Assembly (NCBI RefSeq): GCF_004000785.1
Contig: NZ_BILX01000009.1
Span: 62,001-126,000, forward strand
Source: Paenibacillus ehimensis NBRC 15659
Lineage (GTDB): Bacteria; Bacillota; Bacilli; Paenibacillales; NBRC-103111
Direction of reading: 5' to 3'
DNA length: 64,000 bases
Part shown: positions 42,628-51,893 of the stretch, in pieces
Numbering within the stretch: position 1 is the stretch's first letter
How the letters are laid out: every line of letters starts with the position of its first letter
Made by a program: the position numbers and the translations under genes
Notes under the pieces: model-generated
The model's database searches: none
What the model was told of the DNA's origin: nothing
Seen by the model: only the letters and a program-made list of their open reading frames with translations

Positions 42628-43032
42628 TTATCGAATGACAAATGCTTTAATCAACGAAAGATGCAAAGACTCCTTCCGGTAAATCATCCACGATTTTCGC
42701 AAAATCGGTTCTCCGTGCTTCGTCCGCAATTGAAGGCGGTATATCTTCGCTTTCGTTGAGACGATATCCGGGATGATCGCATATCCGAATCCGCTGGATA
42801 CCATCTCCTTGCACGTTTCCATGTGGTCGACCTCCATGGCGATCGTCGGCGGCGCGGAATACGTCTCCTTCCACCAATTGTCGAATACATGCTCCAGAGA
42901 CCAGTCTGTATGCCGGAACGGGCGGACTATTCGAGCTTCGCCACAGACCGAAGACGGAGGAATTTTTGTCCACATTATTTTCACAAAATTGCTTCGGGCG
43001 CCATAATTTTTTATGATAAAAGAGGACTCCAT
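42628..43032 (-). pseudogene. C-terminal remnant of a LysR-type regulator
   Basis: About 100 residues match the end of the LysR substrate-binding domain (HTDWSLEHVFDNWWKETYSA; MVSSGFGYAIIPDIVSTKAK). The DNA-binding half and the first half of the effector domain are absent; where they should be lies the RelP gene on the other strand. The first 30 residues of this frame do not look like LysR, and no ribosome binding site precedes it. Hence a remnant truncated by an old rearrangement. Confidence 0.75.
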
Positions 43033-43073
43033 TGGGTGGTCTAATCCAATACTTAATTGACGAGGGACAGATT

Positions 43074-43715
43074 ATGATCGATAAAATGAAAGCGGCCGGC
43101 GAATGGAAAGAGATGTTCCTGCCTTACAAATTTGCGATGGAGCAGTTGAGCACGACTATCCGGCATATTAACGAAGAGGCCATGCACGTCTACAACTACA
43201 ACCCGATCGAGCATATCAAGACCCGGATCAAATCGCCCGAGAGCATCATTAACAAGCTGCAGCGCAAAGGGCTGCCGATCAGCCTGGTCTCTGCGCGAGA
43301 CCACTTGAACGATATTATCGGCGTACGGATTATTTGCTCGTTTCTGAGCGACATTTACGATTTGTACGAAATTCTGAACAACCGGCACGATATGAAAATC
43401 ATCGAATGCAAGGACTACATCCGGAATCCGAAGCCGAACGGGTACCAGAGCCTGCACCTGATTGTCGAAGTTCCGGTGCTGCTCTCCAAGGGCACGCAGC
43501 TGGTCAAGGCCGAAATCCAGCTGCGCACGCTGGGGATGGATTTTTGGGCAAGCTTGGAGCATAAAATTTTTTACAAATACAACAAGGACATTCCGGACCG
43601 CTTAAAGCAGGAGCTGCTGTCCGCCGCGCACTTAACGGTCGAGCTGGATGCGAAAATGAAAGCGATCAGCGACGAAATCGGGCACCTGGATTCGCCGTAT
43701 GCGAGGATTCAGTGA
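43074..43715 (+). CDS. relP: RelP-type small alarmone synthetase (GTP pyrophosphokinase)
   Basis: 213 residues, single-domain (p)ppGpp synthetase. YNPIEHIKTRIKSPESIINK, IIGVRIICSFLSDIYDLYEI, NPKPNGYQSLHLIVEVPV and AEIQLRTLGMDFWASLEHKI match B. subtilis YwaC/RelP more closely than YjbM/RelQ as I remember them. It makes ppGpp from GTP or GDP and ATP, usually induced by cell-wall or alkaline stress. GAGGGA seven bases before the ATG fixes the start. Monocistronic, with a terminator about 35 bases downstream. Confidence 0.93.
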   Translation: MIDKMKAAGEWKEMFLPYKFAMEQLSTTIRHINEEAMHVYNYNPIEHIKTRIKSPESIINKLQRKGLPISLVSARDHLNDIIGVRIICSFLSDIYDLYEILNNRHDMKIIECKDYIRNPKPNGYQSLHLIVEVPVLLSKGTQLVKAEIQLRTLGMDFWASLEHKIFYKYNKDIPDRLKQELLSAAHLTVELDAKMKAISDEIGHLDSPYARIQ

Positions 43716-43749
43716 CTCGGCACGCAAACCGGGGCTGCATGGATGGAGA

Positions 43750-43779
43750 AGACAGGACCGCAGGCGGTCTTGTCTTTCT
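43750..43779 (+). terminator. Rho-independent terminator
   Basis: GACAGGACCGC pairs with GCGGTCTTGTC (one G-U), followed by TTTCTT. The nominal loop is only two bases, so the inner pairs must open. Follows relP. Confidence 0.75.
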
Positions 43780-43886
43780 TCGCGTCAAAGAGAAAGCGCT
43801 TATTCGCTGCGTCAAAACTTGCACTTTCTAATCATTTCCAGCATAATGGCAGAAGAAAATAGATGTAGGGAGGTAGCGGCCGCCTG

Positions 43887-44441
43887 ATGAAAGTAGTAAA
43901 AGAGCTAGGAAACTGGATGGGCGCACTCGCTATGGCTCTTGTACTCTCTTTGGTGATCGGCATCTTTGTTTTCCAGCCTTACAAGGTCGAAGGGCAGTCC
44001 ATGGAGCCTACTTTGCAGAACGAGCAGCGGATCTACGTTTCGAAATTATCCCATACGTTTTCCTATTTGCCGGATTATGGCGATATCGTCGTGATAGACA
44101 GTCGGGTGAAGCGGGGACGGACGTTGGCGGACAGCATTCTGGAGCATCCTTTGGTCCAATACGCCAGAGGGGGCGCGGACGAGCCTATTTTTTATGTCAA
44201 AAGAGTCATCGGCAAGCCGGGCGATGTCCTGGAGTTCAAGGATCATCAAGTGTACCGGAACGGAGAGGCGCTGCAGGAGCCTTACATGAAGGAGGCCATG
44301 ATTTTTAGTTCGGACCGGACATGGACGGTTCCCGAGAAGCACGTTTTTGTGATGGGAGATAACCGGAACCATAGCAGCGACAGTCGAAACCTCGGCTATA
44401 TTCCTCTCGATCACGTGATGGGGATTATGAAGTTCCCGTAA
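43887..44441 (+). CDS. lepB: Type I signal peptidase
   Basis: 184 residues. One N-terminal membrane helix (about 10-30), then the catalytic domain outside the membrane: nucleophile S38 in QSMEPTL, general base K105 in FYVKRVIGKPGD, and the GDNRNHSSDSR box near the end. It matches the single-TM SipS/SipT type that removes Sec signal peptides. GGGAGGTAGC precedes the ATG. Its own terminator follows. Confidence 0.95.
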   Translation: MKVVKELGNWMGALAMALVLSLVIGIFVFQPYKVEGQSMEPTLQNEQRIYVSKLSHTFSYLPDYGDIVVIDSRVKRGRTLADSILEHPLVQYARGGADEPIFYVKRVIGKPGDVLEFKDHQVYRNGEALQEPYMKEAMIFSSDRTWTVPEKHVFVMGDNRNHSSDSRNLGYIPLDHVMGIMKFP

Positions 44442-44494
44442 GCAGGGGAGGGGGAGTTTCTTCCCGGGACGGCTGCGAAGTTTAGATGTGGAAC

Positions 44495-44527
44495 ATCGGC
44501 CTTGCGATGCGGCAGGGCCGATTTTTT
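44495..44527 (+). terminator. Rho-independent terminator
   Basis: ATCGGCC (44495-44501) pairs with GGCCGAT (44516-44522), then TTTTT. Confidence 0.8.
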
Positions 44528-44539
44528 GTCCAATCGTTC

Positions 44540-44974
44540 TCAAACTTGTCCTTCAAAAGCATAAAACGCCGGGGATGGGCTGGCAGCGGAAGTTATTTTT
44601 AATTGCTCCATTAAGGCGGGCATGAGCTCTCTCGCGGTCTGAAGGTCGGCCCATCGCACCTCCAAAATATCTTGATCCGGATCGAGGATGCCCATCTCCC
44701 CGCCGATCACCTTGGCAAAAAAGGTAATGACCAAGGCATGGTGTCCCCGCTCCGTAAATAATACTTCTCTCAGCGAGCTTAATCCGGTAACGGCGACATC
44801 GTAGCCGGTTTCTTCCTTCACCTCGCGCAGGACGGCTTGCTCCAGCGTTTCTCCTTCTTCTACCGCGCCGCCAGGAAGGCTCCAATACGTGGATTCGCCT
44901 TTTTTATTGTGCACGATTAATAAATTCCCGTCATCATCGGTGATCACGGCGGATGCAACATTAACTCTCTTCAA
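44540..44974 (-). CDS. NUDIX hydrolase
   Basis: 144 residues with a complete Nudix box, GGAVEEGETLEQAVLREVKE followed by ETGY. It hydrolyses a nucleoside-diphosphate-linked substrate, identity unknown. The start is TTG (LKRVNVAS) because AAAGGAGGAGC sits eight bases ahead; the frame is open 19 more codons upstream without support. The 3' end is convergent with the signal peptidase gene. Confidence 0.88.
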   Translation of the reverse strand: MKRVNVASAVITDDDGNLLIVHNKKGESTYWSLPGGAVEEGETLEQAVLREVKEETGYDVAVTGLSSLREVLFTERGHHALVITFFAKVIGGEMGILDPDQDILEVRWADLQTARELMPALMEQLKITSAASPSPAFYAFEGQV

Positions 44975-45123
44975 CCAAGCTCCTCCTTTAAGCCATGGCT
45001 TCGCTAGCCCCTGGAAGTATGCGCGCCTCAAGCCCGCTCAGTCGCCAGCTGTACTGCTGTGGCGCACTTCGACTAGCTTAACGGTTTATCGCTCCGTTTG
45101 CAATCGAAGCTCAAGCGATTGCG

Positions 45124-46123
45124 CTAATTCCGGGCCATGATCTGCGCTACATCCTGCAGCTTGGCGGCTATCCGGTAAGTCCCCCGCAGCGGCTCATAGC
45201 CCAAGCTGCGATTGATCCGGAGAATGGGCGTCCGTGCGGATATAGGCGGCATTTCGTTCCTTGGCTAAGAGTATGGCTTTGATTTTCAAGCCCAGCGCAA
45301 TTTTGCGTCCGCGGTAGGCCCGCTTCACTCCCGTATACTCGTGATACATCCCGTTGGTCTGACGATTGTGAAGCACATTCGTTACTCCGACATAGTTGTC
45401 GCCGTCCGCTGCAATGATCACTTGCTCCGGCGCGTAGCCTTCGGCCATAAGGTACCATTTCCGCCATTCCTGCATGTCAGGCACCTCTCCCATATGCCCC
45501 GGAATGTCAACCAGCGTCTCCTTGTACAGCTCGTACAGCTTCCGCTCGCTCTCTTCGCCGGGCTCGTCCGCCAGCGTCAGGAACCGCAGCCCTCCGCTCT
45601 CCAGCAGCTTGAGCGTTTCGGCCTCACGCAGGCGATCCGGTTCAACCCGATCCAGGTTCAGCACCGATTGAAAAGCGTGCCGTTCGACCGCAAACCCCCG
45701 GCGCTCGGCAAACTGCAGCGCATCCGGGTGATCGTCCCAGACCTCCGCGACGAGGGTAGTCGCCCCTAAAGAGGTTCCCCAATCGATGACATGTTCGAGC
45801 AGCAGCAGCCCGGCTCCTTGCCGGCGGTATTCTCCGGCTACAATAAGCGTGTTATTGAGATATCCCGGCTCCGTCCATGGCGCCCGCCAAGACCAGACGT
45901 ATCCGACAATGACATCCTGCTCCGTCACGGCAACGCGCCGGGTACGGTCATAGCCGGCCAGCAGACCATTCTCATCGAGATACGTATGGCCGACCGTATA
46001 CAGCTTGGCATCGTCTTCCTCCAGCCTTTGGGCCGTGCAAGGCTCCGACCAGCAGGCATTCAACAGTGCCGCTAACGCTTCGTAATCATTCGGCAGCCGC
46101 AAGGGTCGCAGTTCAATGGACAT
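45124..46123 (-). pseudogene. Two-domain GNAT acetyltransferase with C-terminal frameshift
   Basis: Two GNAT domains (about 1-155 and 160-309). The first has GEYRRQGAGLLLLEHVIDWG and the second has GVKRAYRGRKIALGLKIKAI. The frame ends early at 45194 with IRTDAHSPDQSQLGL. In another frame the expected ending continues as PILRINRSLGYEPLRGTYRI, AAKLQ and on to a stop at 45124-45126. About six residues (the usual NHSMNA-like link) are missing at the junction, consistent with a small, frame-changing deletion near 45222. The truncated 309-residue product may still fold. GAGGTGACAG precedes the ATG. Confidence 0.8.
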
Positions 46124-46268
46124 TCTGTCACCTCTTTTTTATGTTTGACCTATCGTCTACGCAAGTTATTATGCAATGAAGCGGTTGCGGCAAGGAATGG
46201 AAAATTTGGTTATAGCGAACTGGGCTTCATCCCGTAACCATAGAATCCTCCACCAAATCGAAGTTTTG

Positions 46269-46318
46269 TTACCTTGCTGCGGAGGCGCTCCTTTCGGTAC
46301 AGTGGAATGGCAAGGTAA
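46269..46318. repeat. Long inverted repeat between divergent genes
   Basis: TTACCTTGC (46269-46277) and GCAAGGTAA (46310-46318) are exact inverted repeats separated by 32 bases, which include a smaller GGAG/CTCC hairpin. No T-run follows, so it is not a plain terminator. Could be an operator pair or a structured leader. Confidence 0.4.
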
Positions 46319-46321
46319 AAA

Positions 46322-46349
46322 TTGATAAGCAATACAATTACAGTATGAC
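46322..46349 (+). promoter_or_regulatory. Possible promoter of the polysaccharide locus
   Basis: TTGATA, 16 bases, TATGAC, 21 bases before the SGNH esterase start codon. Moderate match only. Confidence 0.35.
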
Positions 46350-46370
46350 ACAACAGTAGGGGGGCTTAGG

Positions 46371-47528
46371 TTGTCGTCAAGCGTGGAACGAAACATTCAT
46401 TATTTGCTTCGCGATGGAATCGGGAAAACGGCCCATAAGCTGAAAAGCGGCGGCAGCGTAACCGTTGCTTTCCTGGGAGGATCGGTGACGGCGGGAAGCG
46501 GGGCGTCCGATCCCGAACAAACGAGCTACCGGGCGCGACTCAGCCAATACTTGAGGGATGTTTACAAACAAGCGGCTTTTCGCTTTATTCATGCCGCGAT
46601 CGGAGGAACGGATTCGGTCTACGGCGCTTTTCGGTTGCAGGACCACGTATTCCGCATTTACGCGCCGGATCTCTTGTTTGTCGAGTTCGCGGTGAACGAC
46701 GGCGGAAGGCGGCAGTCCTCGCTGCGGGCGATGGAAGGAATCGTACGGCAAGCCCGGACCTTGAATCCGCACATGGATATTTGTTTTATTTATACGGCAA
46801 ACCGGTCCGGCTGCGAGCATTTCTCCAAAACGGGCAAGCCGCAAATAAACATAGCTAACCATGAGGAAGTGGCCGAGCATTACCGGCTCCCTTCTGTCGA
46901 TATCGCAAGCGAGATTTACCGCAGGATTGCCTCCGGCTCGCTTTCTTGGGCAACGCTCAGCAGGGATGACGTCCACCCTAACGATTACGGGCACGCGCTC
47001 TATGCGGAGCTTCTCGAATCGTTTCTGGAGACGGCGCTGCCTACCGATGCACGTTCGGAGAATGCCGCCGTCATCCTTCCGGCCCGCATGGACCCTTTCA
47101 GCTACGATCAAGGCAGTCTCGTATCTCCGCTCGCGGCGGAGAAGGTCAAAGGCTTCCATTATGTCGCCCGTTGGTCTCCGGCCAGAACGTGCAACTGGAA
47201 GCCGCCGGCCGACATTTTGTGGGCCAATGAGCCGGGAGCGGTGCTCCGAATTCGCTTTACTGGTACCGCTATCGGGATGGCGCTGCTTGCCGGAATGGAC
47301 ACCGGGGAGGTCGAAGTCAAGATTGACGGCAAGACGTCAAAGCACGTGGCGCTGTTCGACGTGCACTGTCCGAAATTTTACCGTCCCAAGACGGTCCTGT
47401 TTGCGGACGATCTGCACCCCGGAGATCATGTGGCGGAGCTGGAGCTGTCCGTCCGAAAGCATGAAGACAGCATCGGTCGGGCGCTTCATATCGTTTATTT
47501 TCTTGTCAACGGACAGATCAGAGCCTAA
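46371..47528 (+). CDS. SGNH/GDSL hydrolase, probable carbohydrate esterase
   Basis: 385 residues. Block I is VAFLGGSVTAGSGASD with the nucleophile S38; block III/V equivalents are FVEFAVNDGG and RDDVHPNDYGHALYAELL, giving Asp199 and His202 of the DxxH pair. The C-terminal 150 residues form an extra beta domain (ILWANEPGAVLRIRFTGTAI), as in several bacterial acetylxylan or rhamnogalacturonan acetylesterases. No signal peptide, so it should deacetylate imported oligosaccharides. TTG start with AGGGGGG eight bases upstream. First gene of the catabolic locus; the fucosidase follows after 11 bases. Confidence 0.85.
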   Translation: MSSSVERNIHYLLRDGIGKTAHKLKSGGSVTVAFLGGSVTAGSGASDPEQTSYRARLSQYLRDVYKQAAFRFIHAAIGGTDSVYGAFRLQDHVFRIYAPDLLFVEFAVNDGGRRQSSLRAMEGIVRQARTLNPHMDICFIYTANRSGCEHFSKTGKPQINIANHEEVAEHYRLPSVDIASEIYRRIASGSLSWATLSRDDVHPNDYGHALYAELLESFLETALPTDARSENAAVILPARMDPFSYDQGSLVSPLAAEKVKGFHYVARWSPARTCNWKPPADILWANEPGAVLRIRFTGTAIGMALLAGMDTGEVEVKIDGKTSKHVALFDVHCPKFYRPKTVLFADDLHPGDHVAELELSVRKHEDSIGRALHIVYFLVNGQIRA

Positions 47529-47539
47529 GGGGGAGCGTC

Positions 47540-48748
47540 ATGAGCGAACGGCTGCGGTGGTTTAACGAAGCGCGGTACGGGATGTTCATCCATTGGGGAG
47601 CGTATTCGGTGGCGGCCCGCGGCGAATGGGTGCTGAACCGGGAGCGAATCCCGTACGACGAATACATTCGCGATTATGTAGAGCAATTCCATGCGGAGCG
47701 CTACGATCCTGAGGCATGGGCCAGGCTGGCGAGCAAGGCCGGAATGAAATATATGGTCCTGACGACCCGCCATCACGACGGATTCGCGCTCTGGGATACG
47801 CAGACGACCGGGTTTAACGCGGCGGCCATGGGGCCGAAGCGGGACCTGGTCCGGCCGTTCGCCGAAGCGGCGCGCAAGGAAGGGCTAAAGGTCGGATTCT
47901 ACTATTCCGTCGCGGATTGGAGCCATCCCGATTACCCGGGCGCCTACTTCCGGGACTGGCCGTCCGAATGGGCGGACGAAGAGGCCCGCCAGCGGTTTGT
48001 CCGGTTTTACCGGGCACAGCTGGAAGAGCTGATGACAGGCTACGGCAAAATCGACCTGCTCTGGTATGACGGTTGTACGCCGGGTCCGCTGGAGGGAGTG
48101 TCTGTCAACGAACGGGTGAAGCAGCTTCAGCCGCACATTTTGATCAACCACCGGAACGGCGGCCAAGGCGACTTCCACTGCAGTGAACAAGCGATTAAGC
48201 CTGCCCCGGCCGGGAGCGCTTGGGAAGCTTGCATGACATTAAACGACAATTGGGGATACCACGCCGGCGACCGGCGGTACAAAACCGCAGCCGAGGTTAT
48301 CTCCATGCTGACGGAAACGGCGGCCAAGGCGGGGAATTTGCTGCTGAACGTCGGACCGAGGGCAGATGGCACGATCCCGGAGCCGGCCGTTCGGATTTTG
48401 ACCGAGGCCGGGGAGTGGCTGGAGAAGAACGGCGAATTTCTATCCGCTTCGTCGCGCTCTCCGTTCTCCTGGAACAATTCCGCCAGGCTGACCACTAAAG
48501 GGAACAAGGTGTATGTACATTTGTTCCACAACCCCGGGGAGCCGTTCTGTCTGGCCGAGATCGGGAACAAGGTGGTAGCCGCGTATCATTTGGAAACGAA
48601 GACGCCGGTCCCCTACGAGCGGCGGGGCGAGCGTCTGTTTCTGCACCGCCTGCCGCCCGTCGGTTCGATCGCGGCGACCGTTGTGCTGGAGGTAGAGGGC
48701 GAGCCTCGGCCGGTTACGCCTCAGACGTCGTTCTGGATACCGGGATAA
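47540..48748 (+). CDS. GH29 alpha-L-fucosidase (cytoplasmic)
   Basis: 402 residues. The GH29 barrel begins at RWFNEARYGMFIHWGAYSVA; TTRHHDGFALWDT and SVADWSHPDY follow, and D177 in LLWYDGCTPG is the predicted nucleophile. LLLNVGPRADGTIPEPA marks the end of the barrel, and a short beta domain follows. It removes alpha-L-fucose (or a fucose-like sugar) from oligosaccharides. No signal peptide. GGGGGAGCG precedes the ATG. The acid/base residue cannot be assigned confidently in this family by eye. Operonic with the esterase. Confidence 0.92.
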   Translation: MSERLRWFNEARYGMFIHWGAYSVAARGEWVLNRERIPYDEYIRDYVEQFHAERYDPEAWARLASKAGMKYMVLTTRHHDGFALWDTQTTGFNAAAMGPKRDLVRPFAEAARKEGLKVGFYYSVADWSHPDYPGAYFRDWPSEWADEEARQRFVRFYRAQLEELMTGYGKIDLLWYDGCTPGPLEGVSVNERVKQLQPHILINHRNGGQGDFHCSEQAIKPAPAGSAWEACMTLNDNWGYHAGDRRYKTAAEVISMLTETAAKAGNLLLNVGPRADGTIPEPAVRILTEAGEWLEKNGEFLSASSRSPFSWNNSARLTTKGNKVYVHLFHNPGEPFCLAEIGNKVVAAYHLETKTPVPYERRGERLFLHRLPPVGSIAATVVLEVEGEPRPVTPQTSFWIPG

Positions 48749-48770
48749 CCTCATTGCCGGGGGAGACGGT

Positions 48771-50549
48771 TCATGCCGGAATTCGGATGATCGCGGTGAC
48801 GCCGCGAGTCCCGCCGGCCTCGTAGTGCAGGCCGTAGGCGTCTCCGAATTTGAGCTGAATGCGCCGGTTCACGTTCCGGATGCCGTAGCCTTGGGATACT
48901 TGCAGCGCGTTGCGCTTTCCTTCCAGAAAAGCGTTTAAGTCCTCGATGCTGCAGCCTGCTCCGTTATCGGTAATCGTCAGGACCGCGGTTTGATTTTCGA
49001 TATACCCGCGGATGTCGATGCGGCCTTTGCCGGGTGATTTCTCGATGCCGTGAACAATCGCATTTTCGATGAGCGGCTGGAAAATCAGCTTCGGACACAT
49101 AGCGCTCAGCAGTTCGGGTGAAAGATCGTAGTGAATCTCGAACCGGTCCGGGTAACAAATCGACTGGATATTCACGTAGTGCCGAATCTGCTGCAATTCG
49201 TCGTCCAGCGTCACCATGTCATTGGCATCTTTCATGATATAGCGGTACATGCTGGATAACGAGGAGTTAATCTCCGCAATCTCGTCGACTCCGGACTCCA
49301 AAGCCAGCCAGTTGACCGAGTCCAGCGTATTGTACAGGAAATGCGGATTGATCTGCGCCTGCAGCGCGCGCAGCTCGGCTTCCTTAAGCCGGACGCCGCT
49401 TTCGTATACATCCTCCAGCAATTGGCGGATTCGCGTCATCATGTTGTTGAAGCTTTCATAAAGAATGTCCACTTCGTCGTTTCCTTTCGGCGGTTCCAAA
49501 TAAACGTTCAACCGGTCCGTCAGCATAATCGTCTTCATCGTGCGGGCGAGCTTGCGGATCGGCGCCGTAATTTGACTGGAAATCAAGTAGGAAAGGAAGA
49601 TTCCGGCGCAGAGTGCGGAAAGGGCGGACAGCCCGACGATATAGCGGACGATCGTGGAGCCGCCCGCAATGTCGTCGAGCGGAATGAAAGCAAGCAGCTG
49701 CCAGCCGAAGGCGAGCGGGGAGCGGTTGATCAAGTAATCGGTACCTTCGTGGGTGATCGTGGCGGAGGGTTGAGTTTGCTCCGCGATAACCGGGAAAGCC
49801 GGATGATGCGGATTCAGCGAATAAATCGGGGTCCCTTGCGAATCGACGATCATCAGCTCGGTCGAAGGCGACAGCTTGGAGGCTTCGAGCGGCTTGCCAA
49901 GCTCCGACGTTCGGAATCCGATGACGACGACGCCTACGTTTTCGATCACTTCCTTGCCCATTCGGATATTTCGGAGCGACAGCGCCTCCGGATTCTTGAT
50001 CAGCCGGGCGATGAACACTTGTTCCGGCTTGGCCGGGTCCGTGAACCAGATCAGCCTTCCGTCGGCTTCGACCGCTTGCCGGTACCAGGGCGTCCGCAAT
50101 TTGTCATTGCCGTTGTAAAAGCCGTAAAAAAAATCTTCCCCCGAATACAGCGACTTGGCAAACGGCATATCCGGCGAAACGAAAAACGTGATGGTGTAGG
50201 CGCTAAGCGAGCTGTGTAACGGAATGAACATATATTTGCTCAGCTCATTGTTAAGCTGGCCGATATCGTCGTAAATTTGCATGTAATCGTCCGGCTGATT
50301 ATTGAGAATATTCATGATTGTATGGTCGGTATAGAGAAGCAGCGTCGCTTTGTCGAGCCCGTTGATCAGGTTGTCGAGGTTGACTTTATTTTGCGCCATG
50401 ATCTGGTTCAAGTCGCTGAGCACCTGCCGCCGCATGATCTCGTTAAACTTCCAATAGGTGATCGTGCTCGACAGCCCGATCAGCATCATGATGCAGAGGA
50501 GAAAAATAAGCGCCATCTTTCGATGGAAGCTGGGACGAATGGCAATCAT
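48771..50549 (-). CDS. YesM-type sensor histidine kinase
   Basis: 592 residues. TM1 (about 14-34), extracellular Cache-type sensor (about 40-290), TM2 (about 298-320), HAMP (about 320-375), then the LytS/YesM-type kinase. The phosphorylated His lies in RALQAQINPHFLYNTLDSVN, and the ATP-binding region has IFQPLIENAIVHGIEKSPG and TDNGAGCS. Such kinases usually sense sugars or a sugar-binding protein. The ATG overlaps the response-regulator stop (ATGA). It is convergent with the fucosidase and partner of the regulator at 50546. Confidence 0.93.
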   Translation of the reverse strand: MIAIRPSFHRKMALIFLLCIMMLIGLSSTITYWKFNEIMRRQVLSDLNQIMAQNKVNLDNLINGLDKATLLLYTDHTIMNILNNQPDDYMQIYDDIGQLNNELSKYMFIPLHSSLSAYTITFFVSPDMPFAKSLYSGEDFFYGFYNGNDKLRTPWYRQAVEADGRLIWFTDPAKPEQVFIARLIKNPEALSLRNIRMGKEVIENVGVVVIGFRTSELGKPLEASKLSPSTELMIVDSQGTPIYSLNPHHPAFPVIAEQTQPSATITHEGTDYLINRSPLAFGWQLLAFIPLDDIAGGSTIVRYIVGLSALSALCAGIFLSYLISSQITAPIRKLARTMKTIMLTDRLNVYLEPPKGNDEVDILYESFNNMMTRIRQLLEDVYESGVRLKEAELRALQAQINPHFLYNTLDSVNWLALESGVDEIAEINSSLSSMYRYIMKDANDMVTLDDELQQIRHYVNIQSICYPDRFEIHYDLSPELLSAMCPKLIFQPLIENAIVHGIEKSPGKGRIDIRGYIENQTAVLTITDNGAGCSIEDLNAFLEGKRNALQVSQGYGIRNVNRRIQLKFGDAYGLHYEAGGTRGVTAIIRIPA

Positions 50550-51619
50550 ACGGAAGCACTTCCCGGATGAAGCGCGAGATTCCGGTACTGGGACGGCGTC
50601 AGCCCCTCGTTTTTCTTGAATACTTTGGTGAAATAGTGGGGGTCCACATACCCGACGTGTTTGGCCACCTCTTGGATCGAAGCGGCAGGATCCTTAAGCA
50701 GATGGCGTGAACGCTCCATCCGCAGCCGGGTCAGGTACGTGCTGATCGTTTCTCCCGTCCACTGCCGGAAGACGACGCTGATATAGTTTGGAGAAAGATT
50801 CAGCTCGCTTGCAATGGAGTAGATAGTTAAGGCCGGGTCCTGATATTTCTGCCGGATGATGTTTTTGAGGCATTCGACGACGACCTCGCTGCGCTTGTTT
50901 TTGCGCTCGTGCACCCACTCCGTCACTCCATGAAACCACTGTCTTACGCATTCGCGCATATCTTCCTTTGATTTGGCGGCGACAAGCTGCTGCCATGCCT
51001 GCTCCTGCGACAGGCCCGCATGCCCCCAAGGCAACCCAGCTTCGCGTGAGGCTTCCAGCCAGATGGCAAGCAGCTTCGAGCAAATATCCTTAATGACGTC
51101 GTAAGCGACCATCGGATACTCGGTAAACATGCTCTCGAATTGCTCTTGGATCATGGACATATCCCCGCTTTTGATGCCGGAGGCCCACCGCTCCTTCAAA
51201 TTTGCGTCGTACAGCAGACGGTAATAAAGCTCGCGGATTTGGCGGTTTTGCGCGACTTGGGCGATTTTATGGATCAACTGCTCGATTTTGGGCTTATCGA
51301 TCGGCTTAAGCACGTAATCGGTGACCCCGTAACGGATGGCCTGCTGCGCATAAGAAAAGTCGTGAAACGCGCTTAAAATCATGATGGCCGTATCGGGCAG
51401 CTGTTCTTGTAAACGCTTGCAAAGTTCTAGTCCGTTCATTACGGGCATACGGATGTCCGTAATGACCAGGCCGGGCCGATGCTCAAGAGCCAATTCGAGC
51501 GCTTCTTGTCCGTTGCCGCATTCCCCTATAAGCTCGGCGCCGAGCTGTGTCCACGGAATCATTCGTCTCAGGCCGCTGCATACGACAGGCTTATCGTCCG
51601 CAATCAATACTTTCAGCAT
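50546..51619 (-). CDS. YesN-type AraC-family response regulator
   Basis: 357 residues. The N-terminal receiver domain (about 1-120) has LVITDIRMPVMNG with the phospho-acceptor Asp, and VLKPIDKPKIEQL. The central linker is helical, and the C-terminal AraC HTH pair (about 255-350) includes SIASELNLSPNYISVVFRQW and VAKHVGYVDPHYFTKVFKKN. GGAGGTAATTGCC before the ATG fixes the start. Divergent from the ABC importer genes, which it probably activates. Confidence 0.94.
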   Translation of the reverse strand: MLKVLIADDKPVVCSGLRRMIPWTQLGAELIGECGNGQEALELALEHRPGLVITDIRMPVMNGLELCKRLQEQLPDTAIMILSAFHDFSYAQQAIRYGVTDYVLKPIDKPKIEQLIHKIAQVAQNRQIRELYYRLLYDANLKERWASGIKSGDMSMIQEQFESMFTEYPMVAYDVIKDICSKLLAIWLEASREAGLPWGHAGLSQEQAWQQLVAAKSKEDMRECVRQWFHGVTEWVHERKNKRSEVVVECLKNIIRQKYQDPALTIYSIASELNLSPNYISVVFRQWTGETISTYLTRLRMERSRHLLKDPAASIQEVAKHVGYVDPHYFTKVFKKNEGLTPSQYRNLALHPGSASV

Positions 51620-51893
51620 GGCAATTACCTCCGTCAAACAAGATCCTTTTCCAAGGAGAGTATACTATTTGATTCCTCTTGTGGAAAGAGGCGAAACCCA
51701 AAAATCTTAGATTTATCCATTTTAGGAAGAAATATTCCCCGCGCGATCGTAGTATTATCCACTAAACCGAATAATCTTCCTCTTTTGGAGGGGGATGGTA
51801 TTAAGTTATGCTAAATCTAAGCAAAGTAAACTGTTCTGGACGAAGAAAGCGATTACATTTTCTTGCCAGCATGTTTTAGGGGGATGCAACCAA

